Shown here: positions 37,720 to 46,630 of the stretch, piece by piece
How positions within the stretch are numbered: the stretch's first letter is position 1
How the letters are laid out: each line of letters starts with the position of its first letter
NCBI GenBank assembly: GCA_934141145.1
Contig: CAKPCA010000003.1
Location: forward strand, 15,257 to 79,256
Length of the DNA stretch: 64,000 bases
Reading direction: 5' to 3'
Source of the DNA: an uncultured Bacilli bacterium
GTDB taxonomy: Bacteria > Bacillota_I > Bacilli_A > RF39 > UBA660
Made by a program: the position numbers and the translations under genes
Notes under the pieces: generated by a model
Told to the model about the DNA's origin: nothing
What the model saw: the letters and a program-made list of their open reading frames with translations, nothing else
Databases searched by the model: none

Positions 37720-38805
37720 ATGAATGAATTAAAAACTTTTGAAGAAAGAAAGAACGAATTATTAAAAAAAGGAAAAGAAAATGGCTTTTTAACTTTTGAA
37801 GAACTTGCTAATACATTAAAAGGTCTTGAAATGGATGCAGAAAGTTTAGATGAATTATATAACTTTTTACATGATAATAATATAGAGGTAGTTGCTGAAA
37901 GTGAACCAGATAGTGATTCTGACTCTGGTGATGGTGATTTATTACTTGAGGATATTTCACTTCCAAAAAATTTAAGTATAAATGATCCAGTAAGAATGTA
38001 TTTAAAAGAAATTGGTAGAATAAGTCTTTTATCTACAGAAGAAGAATTAGAATTATCAAAAAGAATTGAAGAAGGTGACGAAGAAGCTAAATCAATACTT
38101 GCAGAAGCAAATCTTAGACTTGTTGTATCTATTGCAAAAAGATATGTAGGTAGAAATTTATCATTTCTAGATCTTATTCAAGAAGGTAATATTGGTCTTA
38201 TGAAAGCAGTAGATAAATTTGATTCATCAAAAGGATATAAATTTTCAACATATGCAACATGGTGGATACGTCAAGCAATAACAAGAGCAATCGCTGACCA
38301 AGCAAGAACAATAAGAATACCAGTTCACATGGTAGAAACTATTAATAAACTAAAAAGAGTTCAAAGACAATTAACTCTAGAACTTGATAGAGAACCTACA
38401 GAAGAAGAAATAAGTAAAGAACTTGGTATTCCAGAAGATAAGGTTCGTGAAATAATAAAAATATCACTTGATCCATTATCACTTGAAACACCTATTGGTG
38501 AAGAAGATGATTCTCACTTAGGAGATTTTGTTAAAGATGAGAATAGTTTAAGTCCAGAAGAGTATGCTATAAATGAAGTATTAAAAGATGAAATATCAGA
38601 GTTATTATTAACATTAACAGAAAGAGAGGAACAAGTAATTAAATTAAGATTTGGTCTTGTAGATGGAACTTGTAGAACACTAGAAGAAGTAGGTACAATA
38701 TTTGGTGTTACAAGAGAGAGAATAAGACAGATAGAAGCAAAAGCATTAAGAAAACTTCGTCATCCATCTAGAAGCAAAAAATTAAAAGATTACTTGGTAG
38801 ATTAA
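37720..38805 (+). CDS. rpoD: primary sigma factor RpoD (SigA)
   Basis: Housekeeping sigma-70. A short acidic N-terminus with a [15 protein letters not shown] stretch replaces region 1.1. Regions 1.2-2 ([11 protein letters not shown]..., [14 protein letters not shown]), region 3 and region 4 ([16 protein letters not shown]...[29 protein letters not shown]) are intact. 361 aa. It is co-transcribed with dnaG upstream and trmK one base downstream. Confidence 0.98.
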   Translation: MNELKTFEERKNELLKKGKENGFLTFEELANTLKGLEMDAESLDELYNFLHDNNIEVVAESEPDSDSDSGDGDLLLEDISLPKNLSINDPVRMYLKEIGRISLLSTEEELELSKRIEEGDEEAKSILAEANLRLVVSIAKRYVGRNLSFLDLIQEGNIGLMKAVDKFDSSKGYKFSTYATWWIRQAITRAIADQARTIRIPVHMVETINKLKRVQRQLTLELDREPTEEEISKELGIPEDKVREIIKISLDPLSLETPIGEEDDSHLGDFVKDENSLSPEEYAINEVLKDEISELLLTLTEREEQVIKLRFGLVDGTCRTLEEVGTIFGVTRERIRQIEAKALRKLRHPSRSKKLKDYLVD

Positions 38806-38806
38806 T

Positions 38807-39487
38807 ATGAGATTATCAAAAAGATTAAAAGCAATATCTGAATTTATTACAGATGGAGATAAAATAATAGATATTGGATGTGATCATGCACTTCTTGATA
38901 TTTATATTTATGAAAATTTTAATGATGTTAATGTAATTGCTTCAGATATACATGAAGGTGCTATAAAAGCCGCAAATAAAAATATAGAAAAATATAATTT
39001 AACATCTAAAATAGATGTTAGAATGGGTGATGGACTAACAGTTGTTAATAAAGATGAAATAAATACTATACTTATATCTGGAATGGGATATAATACTATA
39101 GTAAAAATATTATCTGATAGTGAAAAAATGGAAAATGTTGAAAAAATAATTGTACAATCTAATACAGATATAGTAAAACTTAGAAAATCTATTATTAAAC
39201 TAGGATATAAGATTACAAAAGAAAAACTAGTAGAAGATAATGAAATAATATATACAATTATTGAATTTAGAAAAGGAAAAGAAAAATATAGTTATGAAGA
39301 ACTATATTTTGGGCCATATCTATTAAAAAATAAGGATGATATATTTTATGAGTATTACAATAAAAAATTATTAAAATATGAAAATTTATTATTACAACTT
39401 CCTAAGGCTAATGTTGTTTCAAGAATACATCATATGAATTTGATCAAAGTAATAAAGAAAGAATTGGAAGATAAAAAAGTATCATAG
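38807..39487 (+). CDS. trmK: tRNA (adenine22-N1)-methyltransferase TrmK
   Basis: SAM-dependent methyltransferase making m1A22 in tRNA. The start MRLSKRLKAISEFITDGDKIIDIGCDHA and the ISGMGYNTIVKIL segment are family signatures. 226 aa. The rpoD-trmK order is as in Bacilli. The gene ends inside a perfect 13-bp hairpin shared with the convergent YqfQ-like gene. Confidence 0.93.
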   Translation: MRLSKRLKAISEFITDGDKIIDIGCDHALLDIYIYENFNDVNVIASDIHEGAIKAANKNIEKYNLTSKIDVRMGDGLTVVNKDEINTILISGMGYNTIVKILSDSEKMENVEKIIVQSNTDIVKLRKSIIKLGYKITKEKLVEDNEIIYTIIEFRKGKEKYSYEELYFGPYLLKNKDDIFYEYYNKKLLKYENLLLQLPKANVVSRIHHMNLIKVIKKELEDKKVS

Positions 39488-39503
39488 AAAATGATACTTT
39501 TTT
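39473..39503. terminator. bidirectional terminator, trmK / yqfQ-like gene
   Basis: AAAAAAGTATCAT (39473-39485) and ATGATACTTTTTT (39491-39503) are perfectly complementary with a 5-base loop, and both ends are A/T tracts. Confidence 0.85.
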
Positions 39504-39822
39504 AAATAAAGAAACTAGGTTGGTTGCTAGAAAAATCATTGTAGGTGTTATTTTCCTCAATTTCTGAATAAGTAGAATTAGTATTAACGTTATTATTTTT
39601 TATATTTGAATTATTACCAGATGATGAAAATGCGCTAGCTAATTTAAACATTGTTTTAGTATTGTTTAATATTGGTTTTACTTGATATACAATTGGTATT
39701 GCTTGATTTACAATATTAAGAGTTTTTTGAGTATTTGAAAGTAACCCAGCCCAATTAATTCCTTTTTTTGCAATAGGAGCAATCGCTCTAAGTGGCATAT
39801 AAGCACCCATGGGATTAAACAT
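39502..39822 (-). CDS. yqfQ: YqfQ/VrrA-like small protein
   Basis: The 106-aa product has the core LLSNTQKTLNIVNQAIPIVYQVKPILNNTKTMFKLASAF, matching the YqfQ-like (VrrA) pattern of Bacillus, where NTQ-VLK...P-V-QYGP-VKNLP-MWKL precedes a low-complexity tail. An Asn/Ser-rich tail is present here too. In Bacillus yqfQ lies close to trmK, supporting the call. The start follows AAGGAGG on the minus strand. Function is unknown (possibly coat- or envelope-associated). Confidence 0.65.
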   Translation of the reverse strand: MFNPMGAYMPLRAIAPIAKKGINWAGLLSNTQKTLNIVNQAIPIVYQVKPILNNTKTMFKLASAFSSSGNNSNIKNNNVNTNSTYSEIEENNTYNDFSSNQPSFFI

Positions 39823-39930
39823 AGATATACCTCCTTACAAATATTATATGAAATACTTAAAAAAAAGTTTAAAAATTAAAATATATATGATATAATTTAC
39901 TATAGAATAGAAGGGCATAGGAGTGAAAAA

Positions 39931-41664
39931 ATGAAGAAAGTATTAAATTTTATAGGAAATTTCTTTTTATTTATAATTTTATTACCACTTAATATTTTTA
40001 AGTATTTTAATTTATTCTTTTATTATGTTATAAAATTATTATTAAGAGAATCTCCAGAAAAAGCTGAAAAAAGAAAACAAAAAGAAGCAGAAAGAGAAAA
40101 AGAAAAACAAAAAGAAAAAGAAGAAGCAGAAAAATATATTAGAGAAAAAAATAAAGAAGCTAATATGGCTGCTTTAAAAGAAGGACAAAAAGATGTTCTT
40201 ACAGAACCTGTAAAAAAAGATAGAAAATTATCTAGAGAAGAACAAAAAGAAGAACATAGAATTGCTAAAGAAAAAATCAGAATAGAAAAGCAAAGACAAA
40301 GAGAAGAAGCAAGAAAAGAAAATAAAAGTTTACTTCGTCAGTTTAGAGAAAGAAATATTTTTGCATTAAATAGACAAAAGAAACTTGATTCAAAAAGAAA
40401 AATATTGACTCTTGATCTTAATTCTGATGATTCAAAAAGAAGTACAGAAAAGATTATATTTAAATATACTGCAAAGAATCCTGCTGGTAAAATAGAAAAA
40501 GGTACATTTCAGGGATATTCCAAACTAGATGTTCATTCATATTTATTATCAGAAGGTTATGAAGTATATGAGATAAAAGCAGTTGCAAAAGCTAATATGT
40601 TTAATACTGATTTAGGATTAAATAGACCAATAAAAAAATCTTTGTTAGTATTTTATTTAACACAGTTATCTACTTATATAAAAGCGGGTATACCACTTGT
40701 TGATTCTATTAAAATATTAACTAATCAATCTAAATCAAAAACGATGCAAACAATATGGAAATCTATTGTATATGAATTAACTATGGGTGCATCACTTAGT
40801 GAAGCTATGCTTAGATGTGGTAATGTATTTCCTAAATTATTAATAAATATGGTAAAAACTGCTGAAATGACAGGTGATTTAGCAGAAGTTTTAGATGAAC
40901 AAGCCGCATATTATAAGTCAGTAGAAAAATCTAGAAAAGAAATGAAAAATGCATTGATGTATCCAATATTTATATTTGCTTTTTCAATAATAATAATTAC
41001 ATTTATATTAGTTTATGTTATACCTCAATTTGTTGATATATATGATAGTATAGGTGCAGATTTACCAGGAATTACTGTATTATTAATAAATGTTAGTAAT
41101 TTTGTTACAAAAAATATTTTATGGATAGTAATAGGTGTAATTGCTTTAATTACATTACTTACATTACTTTATAGACATAATGTATCATTTAAATACAGTG
41201 TAGAGTCAATACTTATGCATATGCCTGTAATTAAAGAAATAATAATAGATAATGAAATGACTATGTTTGCAAAAACTTTTGCAACACTTATTAATAATAA
41301 TATATTTATAACTGATAGTATGGATATTTTAAGTAGAATAACAGAAAATGAAGTATATAAAACTATAATTTATGATGCTGTTGAAAGTCTAGCAAGAGGT
41401 GACAACATATCTACATCTTTCTATGATCACTGGGCATTTCCTGACATAGCATATCAAATGATTGTAACAGGTGAAAAAACAGGTCAATTAGGAACAATGA
41501 TGGATAAAGTAGGAGATTACTATCATGATGAACATGAAAATGCAATAGCGCAAATTAAAGTATTTATAGAGCCTGTATTAATTATATTCTTAGCAGTTGG
41601 TGTAGGTGGTATATTACTTGCAGTTATATTGCCAATGTTTAGTATGTATAATCAACTTATGTAA
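39931..41664 (+). CDS. GspF/PilC/ComGB-like pilus assembly membrane protein with N-terminal coiled coil
   Basis: The inner-membrane platform of type IV pili, type II secretion and competence pili. Two T2SF domains are clear: LTQLSTYIKAGIPLVDSIKIL...EMTGDLAEVLDEQAAYY and a second one, MFAKTFATLINNNIFITDSMDIL...GEKTGQLGTMMDKVGDYY, each followed by membrane helices. The first 150 residues are unusual: an extra membrane segment and a long Lys/Glu/Arg coiled coil before a small domain (about 170-210). At 577 aa it exceeds the usual 350-400. It begins an operon with the prepilin peptidase and a pseudopilin; no GspE/PilB ATPase gene is in the window. Confidence 0.9.
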   Translation: MKKVLNFIGNFFLFIILLPLNIFKYFNLFFYYVIKLLLRESPEKAEKRKQKEAEREKEKQKEKEEAEKYIREKNKEANMAALKEGQKDVLTEPVKKDRKLSREEQKEEHRIAKEKIRIEKQRQREEARKENKSLLRQFRERNIFALNRQKKLDSKRKILTLDLNSDDSKRSTEKIIFKYTAKNPAGKIEKGTFQGYSKLDVHSYLLSEGYEVYEIKAVAKANMFNTDLGLNRPIKKSLLVFYLTQLSTYIKAGIPLVDSIKILTNQSKSKTMQTIWKSIVYELTMGASLSEAMLRCGNVFPKLLINMVKTAEMTGDLAEVLDEQAAYYKSVEKSRKEMKNALMYPIFIFAFSIIIITFILVYVIPQFVDIYDSIGADLPGITVLLINVSNFVTKNILWIVIGVIALITLLTLLYRHNVSFKYSVESILMHMPVIKEIIIDNEMTMFAKTFATLINNNIFITDSMDILSRITENEVYKTIIYDAVESLARGDNISTSFYDHWAFPDIAYQMIVTGEKTGQLGTMMDKVGDYYHDEHENAIAQIKVFIEPVLIIFLAVGVGGILLAVILPMFSMYNQLM

Positions 41665-41675
41665 AGGAGTAAAAA

Positions 41676-42485
41676 ATGGAAACAATAATATATAGTATAA
41701 TGATATTTATAATTGGAATTTGTTTTGGATCATTTTTTAATGTAGTAGGATATAGACTTCCAAATAATATGTCTATATCCTTCCCACCATCTCATTGTAC
41801 TAGTTGTAATCATAAATTAGGTGTATTTGAATTAATTCCAATATTATCTTATATATTTCAAGGTGGTAAATGTAAACATTGTAAAACAAAAATATCATGC
41901 TTTTATCCAATATTTGAATTTTTAACAGGTGTACTTTTTGTAATATGTTATTTAGTATTTAAAGATGAATATCCTGAAATATTAAATATTATATATGCAA
42001 TGTTATTTATATCATCATTAATAATTATTATAATAAGTGATATAAAATACATGATTATTCCAGACGAAGTATTAATATTCTTTGGTGTAATACTTGTAAT
42101 TTTAAAAATGATTATTATATATAAAATAAATCCTAACAATACATTCTTAGATATGGGATATGAGTTTGTATTTATATTGCTAGATGGAATAGTAATGTTT
42201 GTATTTATGTATCTAGTTAGACTACTTGGTAATGCTTTGTTTAAAAAAGATTCTATGGGTGGTGGAGACATAAAGATGATGACATTTGTGTCATTAATAA
42301 TTGGATGGAAATTAGCTATTGTAGTAGTGTTTTTAGCGTCATTTTTAGCTCTTCCAATATCAATAATAAATATGTATAAGAATAAAGAACATGTTCTTGC
42401 ATTTGGACCATATTTAGCTATAGCTACCATGATATTATTTTTGTGTAAAATAGATTTTAGTATGATACTTGAATTTATTTCGTAA
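41676..42485 (+). CDS. prepilin peptidase (A24 family)
   Basis: The bifunctional leader peptidase/N-methyltransferase processes prepilins. The N-terminal part has GSFFNVVGYRLP and the zinc tetrad C41-x2-C44 and C66-x2-C69. The aspartyl catalytic sites are SDIKYMIIPDE and GGGDIKMM. 269 aa, about eight membrane helices. Start ATG 41676 follows AAAGGAG, 11 bases after the GspF-like gene. It should process both the pseudopilin next to it and the pilin-like protein at 1.5 kb. Confidence 0.95.
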   Translation: METIIYSIMIFIIGICFGSFFNVVGYRLPNNMSISFPPSHCTSCNHKLGVFELIPILSYIFQGGKCKHCKTKISCFYPIFEFLTGVLFVICYLVFKDEYPEILNIIYAMLFISSLIIIIISDIKYMIIPDEVLIFFGVILVILKMIIIYKINPNNTFLDMGYEFVFILLDGIVMFVFMYLVRLLGNALFKKDSMGGGDIKMMTFVSLIIGWKLAIVVVFLASFLALPISIINMYKNKEHVLAFGPYLAIATMILFLCKIDFSMILEFIS

Positions 42486-42511
42486 ATAATTAAATAGAAA
42501 GGATTAAAAAT

Positions 42512-43312
42512 ATGAACAAAAAAGGTTTTGCAACAAGTACAATAGTATTTGCATTATTATCAGTATTTTTAATATCAATAAGTATATTATTAGTAACAAT
42601 AACAAATACAAGCAAGACAAAAAATACATTAAATGAAAAAGTAGTAAGTAATATAGAATATGGAAGTAATTCATTAAATGATATAGAAAAAAGATTAGAA
42701 GAACTAGAAAATAGTACATTAAAATTAGATAATGTGTATCCAGTTGGAAGTATATATATGAGTAATAATTTAAAAACAGTAGAAGAAGTGCATAATGCAT
42801 TAGGAGGAACATGGGAAAAGTATTCAGAAGGAAGAACAATAATAGGAGATGGAACAACGACAGATGAATCTGGCAATGCATTAGTATATAATGCAAATCA
42901 AACTGGTGGTAATACTACTCAAATACTTAAAACAGATAATTTACCAAGTCATAATCATTCTTATGTACCTAATGGAAATATAACTTCACTTTTATCAAAT
43001 GGTACTACTTCTTCATCAGGTGAACATACACATACATTGTCTACAGTGTTATATAAAAATCCTGATCCTCCACTATCATTTAGTGAGGTAATCTTTTATG
43101 AATATCCAAGTGGTTATGCCGCAAAAAATTCTGGCCTTGGTTATACTAATACAGCTATTTCAAAATCTGGTAGTCATGAACACACAGTAACCGGGACAAT
43201 AACAAGTACTTTTAAAGGAATTAAATCTGAAACAGAAAGTACAGGTTTAAATAAATCATTTAGCGTGCAAGACCCATACATAGTAACATATATTTATAAA
43301 AGAGTTAAATAA
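42512..43312 (+). CDS. pseudopilin fused to a phage tail-fibre/baseplate tip domain
   Basis: Residues 1-30 form a prepilin-type leader and helix: MNKKG then FATSTIVFALLSVFLISISILLV, lacking the usual mature Glu5. A short coiled coil follows (about 52-72). Residues 76-266 match the C-terminal domain of phage tail fibres/baseplate proteins (Gp10-like): YPVGSIYMS (76-84), GGTWE (98-102), LPSHNHS (144-150), HTHT (172-175), HEHT (222-225) and the terminal QDPYIVTYIYKR. The three HxH motifs resemble metal-binding tips of phage fibres. It is the last gene of the pilus operon. Codon use changes after about 42890. Likely a minor pilin displaying a receptor-binding tip (inference). Confidence 0.82.
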   Translation: MNKKGFATSTIVFALLSVFLISISILLVTITNTSKTKNTLNEKVVSNIEYGSNSLNDIEKRLEELENSTLKLDNVYPVGSIYMSNNLKTVEEVHNALGGTWEKYSEGRTIIGDGTTTDESGNALVYNANQTGGNTTQILKTDNLPSHNHSYVPNGNITSLLSNGTTSSSGEHTHTLSTVLYKNPDPPLSFSEVIFYEYPSGYAAKNSGLGYTNTAISKSGSHEHTVTGTITSTFKGIKSETESTGLNKSFSVQDPYIVTYIYKRVK

Positions 43313-43386
43313 ACATTAAAATTTTTCTTGATTATAATTCCTTTTAGTGCTAAAATTAGTTCATATTTATTTATGGAGGATTTTTT

Positions 43387-43956
43387 ATGAAGAAAGAAAA
43401 GGGAAAGTTATTTGTAGTTTCTGGACCTAGTGGGGTCGGAAAAGATACAATTGTAAGCGAATATTTAAAGAATGAAAAAGGACATTTATCTGTTTCTGCA
43501 ACTACTAGAAGTCCAAGAGATGGAGAAATAAATGGTAAAGATTATTATTTTTTAACAGAGGAAGAATTTAAAAATTGGATAAAAAATGATAATTTTCTAG
43601 AATATGCTATATATAACAATAATTATTATGGAACTCCTAGATCAAAAATAGAAGAATCTTTAGAAGAAGGTACAGATGTTTTTTTAGTAATAGAAGTGCA
43701 AGGAGCATTTCAAATTAAAGATAAAATGAAAGATGCAGTCCTTATATTTATAATGCCTCCTAGTTTAGAAGAACTAGAAAAAAGAATTGTAAAAAGAGGA
43801 TTAGATTCAAAAGAAATGATTCAAAATAGACTTAATATTGCTATTAATGAGATGAATTTATCTAGTAAATATGATTATGTACTTGTTAATAAAGATTTTG
43901 CATCAGCAATAGAGAAGTTTAAATTAATAATTGAAAATGCAAAGGAAAAAAATTAA
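43387..43956 (+). CDS. gmk: guanylate kinase
   Basis: Phosphorylates GMP to GDP. The P-loop is SGPSGVGKDT (residues 11-20), with the GMP-binding segment SVSATTRSPRDGEINGKDYYFLTEEEF and the lid region KRGLDSKEMIQNRL. At 189 aa it is typical. Shine-Dalgarno GGAGG before ATG 43387. The 3' end converges on the DUF2624-like gene and shares a terminator. Confidence 0.97.
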   Translation: MKKEKGKLFVVSGPSGVGKDTIVSEYLKNEKGHLSVSATTRSPRDGEINGKDYYFLTEEEFKNWIKNDNFLEYAIYNNNYYGTPRSKIEESLEEGTDVFLVIEVQGAFQIKDKMKDAVLIFIMPPSLEELEKRIVKRGLDSKEMIQNRLNIAINEMNLSSKYDYVLVNKDFASAIEKFKLIIENAKEKN

Positions 43957-43976
43957 GAGTTATTCTTAATTTTTTC
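43946..43976. terminator. bidirectional terminator, gmk / DUF2624-like gene
   Basis: AAAAAATTAAGA (43947-43958) pairs with TCTTAATTTTTT (43964-43975). The stop codons of both convergent genes lie within it, and the genes overlap by 4 bases. Confidence 0.8.
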
Positions 43977-44216
43977 TTTTGCTTCATTATATAAAATAAT
44001 TAGTTTTTTGTAATTAGTTTCACTTATTTTATTTCTTATTTCGTTTATTAAATTCTCTGGATAGCCATAGTAAAAGTCTTTCCAATACTTTTTTAAGTAG
44101 CAAAGTAATACATTTGCTTCCGCATCATTTAAAAAAATCTCTTCTTTTTTTGCGTATTCCATAATATTATTTAATGAAATAGTATCTACATATTTTTGAA
44201 TAATAAAATCATTCAA
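43953..44216 (-). CDS. DUF2624 (YqfT)-like small protein
   Basis: The 87-aa helical product has the pattern ISLNNIMEYAKKEEIFLNDAEANVLLCYLKKYWKDF followed by a regular C-terminal helix, resembling Bacilli DUF2624/YqfT (recalled pattern: 'isp-eLlkyAkqy-i-lt-eqA..ia-yLr'). The reading frame begins at TTG 44216 with GAGGTGATG upstream; no in-frame ATG is available near it. Function unknown. Confidence 0.6.
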   Translation of the reverse strand: MNDFIIQKYVDTISLNNIMEYAKKEEIFLNDAEANVLLCYLKKYWKDFYYGYPENLINEIRNKISETNYKKLIILYNEAKEKIKNNS

Positions 44217-44290
44217 AATTTCATCACCTCACTTAAAATATATGTTATATAAATAAAAGTATCACGCAAACTATAAATGGAGGAATACGC

Positions 44291-46366
44291 ATGAAAAATA
44301 AACCTAATAAAAACAAAAAAATGTATAAAGCAAAAGAATCAATAAATTTATCCATATTATCTAATAAAAGATTTTTAGTTATATCAATATTAGTATTAGT
44401 ACTATTTTTAATAATTATGTATAAACTTGTTGATATACAAATATTAAATAAGGATAAATATACAAAAAAACTAGATAATTTAAAAGTTTCTATTGTTTAT
44501 AGTTCATCAACTCCAAGAGGTAGAATATATGATAGAAATTATAACCTTTTAGTAGATAATGTAGGTGTAAATACTATTTATTATAAAAGGGTTAAAGGTA
44601 CAACAACAAAAGAGCAAATAGAACTTGCTAAAACACTTGCAAATCATATAGATGTAGATTATTCAAAATTGGATAAAATAAATTTAAAAGAATATTATTT
44701 AGTAAATAATAAAGAAAAAGTATATAAAAAAATAACAGTAGAAGAAAAAGAAAAACTAAAAAGAAGACAAATTACGCAAAAAGATATAAATAATTTAATG
44801 ATTGAAAGAATAACAGATGAAGAATTATCTATATATACTGATATTGATAAAAAAGCAGCATATATATATTATCTAATGACTACAGGATATTATTATGATG
44901 AAAAGATTATTAAGACACATGCTAGTGATAATGAATATGCTTATGTAGCAGAAAATATATCAAAATTAAAAGGTTTTAATGTAAAACTTGAGTGGGAAAG
45001 AAAGTATTTATATGGTGATGTTTTTAAAACTATTTTAGGAAGTGTATCTGATAATAAATCTGGTCTTCCTTTTGAACTTAAAGATAAGTATTTAAGTGAA
45101 GGCTATTCACTAAATGACAGAGTTGGGATTAGTTATTTAGAGTATCAGTATGAATCATTATTAAAAGGAACAAAGGCAAGTTATAAACTAAATAATGATA
45201 ATACATATACATTACTAAGTGAAGGAAAAAGAGGTAATGATATAGTACTTACAATAGATATTAATATTCAAAAAGAAGTAGAACAAATATTAGAAGAAGA
45301 AATAACAAAAGCAAAAGCAAATGATGTAAACACTACGTATTATACAGGATCACATGTTATAGTAACAGAACCTAATACAGGTGAAATACTTGCTATGGCA
45401 TCAAAACAAATAGTAAAAAAGAATGATGAATATAAAATATATGATAATACACCTGCGTTATTAACAAATCCAGTAACCCCAGGTTCTATAGTAAAAGGTG
45501 CATCTATGACTGTAGGATATCAAACAGGTGTAATAGATATTGGAACAACTATGAGGGATGAATGCGTAAAAATAAGAAATACACCAGCAAAATGTTCTTG
45601 GAGTAAAAATATAGGATATGTTAATGATATTTCTGCACTTGCATATTCATCTAATAGTTATCAGTATAAAATAGCAATGAAAGTAGCAGGAGCAAATTAT
45701 TATTATAATGGACCACTTGTAATAAATGAAAATGCATTTGAAATATATAGAAATACATTTAAAGAGTATGGACTTGGTATTAAAACTAATATTGATTTAC
45801 CAGTTGAATCATTTGGATTTAAAGGAACAAGTAAAAATCCAGGACATTTACTTGACTTTGCAATTGGACAATATGATACGTATACCCCAGTTCAAATAGC
45901 AAGTTATATAAATACACTTGCATCAAATGGTAATAGGTATCAGTTACATTTATTAAAAGAAGTACATGAAAGTACTAATAGTGATAGTTTAGGTGATTTA
46001 AAAGAAAAAATAGAACCTAAGGTACTTAATAAAGTAAATCTAGATGATGCACATATGAATAGAATAAAAGAAGGATTTAAAGCTGTTATGAAGTCATTAG
46101 GTTATGGAAGTATGGGAAATGTTTTATCACCGGCTGGTAAAACAGGAACCGCAGAAAGTTTTTATGATGTAGATGGTGATGGTAATATAGATGTAGAAAC
46201 AATTTCAAAAGGATTTATAGGATATGCACCTAGTGATAATCCAAAATATGCAATAACTGTACTATCTCCAAATGTAAGATATAGTAAAACAAATACATAT
46301 ACTTCACCTGTAAATACAAAAATAAGTGCAAGAGTATCAAATAAAGTATTTGAAATTTTAAAATAA
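44291..46366 (+). CDS. class B penicillin-binding protein (transpeptidase; FtsI/SpoVD/PbpH type)
   Basis: Bitopic enzyme that cross-links peptidoglycan. N-terminal membrane helix (about 33-52); the pedestal domain contains STPRGRIYDRNYNLL and RVGISYLEYQYESLLKGTKA (as DRVGISYLEYQ). The transpeptidase active site has S399-x2-K402 (PGSIVKGA), S453-x-N455 and K617-T-G619 (AGKTGTAE). 691 aa, no PASTA domain seen. It is followed by rpmG rather than mur genes, so whether it serves septation, elongation or the spore cortex cannot be decided. Shine-Dalgarno GGAGGA precedes ATG 44291. Confidence 0.93.
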   Translation: MKNKPNKNKKMYKAKESINLSILSNKRFLVISILVLVLFLIIMYKLVDIQILNKDKYTKKLDNLKVSIVYSSSTPRGRIYDRNYNLLVDNVGVNTIYYKRVKGTTTKEQIELAKTLANHIDVDYSKLDKINLKEYYLVNNKEKVYKKITVEEKEKLKRRQITQKDINNLMIERITDEELSIYTDIDKKAAYIYYLMTTGYYYDEKIIKTHASDNEYAYVAENISKLKGFNVKLEWERKYLYGDVFKTILGSVSDNKSGLPFELKDKYLSEGYSLNDRVGISYLEYQYESLLKGTKASYKLNNDNTYTLLSEGKRGNDIVLTIDINIQKEVEQILEEEITKAKANDVNTTYYTGSHVIVTEPNTGEILAMASKQIVKKNDEYKIYDNTPALLTNPVTPGSIVKGASMTVGYQTGVIDIGTTMRDECVKIRNTPAKCSWSKNIGYVNDISALAYSSNSYQYKIAMKVAGANYYYNGPLVINENAFEIYRNTFKEYGLGIKTNIDLPVESFGFKGTSKNPGHLLDFAIGQYDTYTPVQIASYINTLASNGNRYQLHLLKEVHESTNSDSLGDLKEKIEPKVLNKVNLDDAHMNRIKEGFKAVMKSLGYGSMGNVLSPAGKTGTAESFYDVDGDGNIDVETISKGFIGYAPSDNPKYAITVLSPNVRYSKTNTYTSPVNTKISARVSNKVFEILK

Positions 46367-46409
46367 TGTGCTATAATTATTGATAGTTAAAAAAAGAGGA
46401 GGAAGTATT

Positions 46410-46601
46410 ATGGGAAAATCAAAGAAAAAAGAAGCAAGAAGTTATGTTGCTTTAGAATGTACAGAATGCAAAAGTAAATTAGGTGTTTCAAAAGAAAATT
46501 ATTTCGTTGAAAAAAATAAAACTAATACACCTGATAGACTTGAAATAAGTAAATATTGTCCAACATGCCAAAAGCATACAGTTCATAAAGAAAAGAAATA
46601 A
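46410..46601 (+). CDS. rpmG: 50S ribosomal protein L33
   Basis: Zinc-binding L33 with two CxxC pairs (ECTECKSK and YCPTCQKHT) and the family ending [16 protein letters not shown]. The true start is ATG 46410 after AGGAGGAAG, giving 63 aa; the frame upstream is only spacer. It is longer than typical L33 (about 49) because of an N-terminal basic extension and a central insert ([20 protein letters not shown]). The Cys-containing form normally functions in zinc-replete cells. Confidence 0.93.
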   Translation: MGKSKKKEARSYVALECTECKSKLGVSKENYFVEKNKTNTPDRLEISKYCPTCQKHTVHKEKK

Positions 46602-46630
46602 TATAAATTATTTTTTAAGGAGAATAAAAA

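Noticed and set aside
41948..42430. 160-aa minus-strand open frame
   Set aside because: Opposite the prepilin peptidase, whose catalytic motifs and zinc cysteines establish the plus-strand gene.
42490..42896. Two overlapping minus-strand open frames of about 130 aa
   Set aside because: Antisense shadows of the pseudopilin gene, caused by its A-ending codons; repetitive Leu/Tyr composition.
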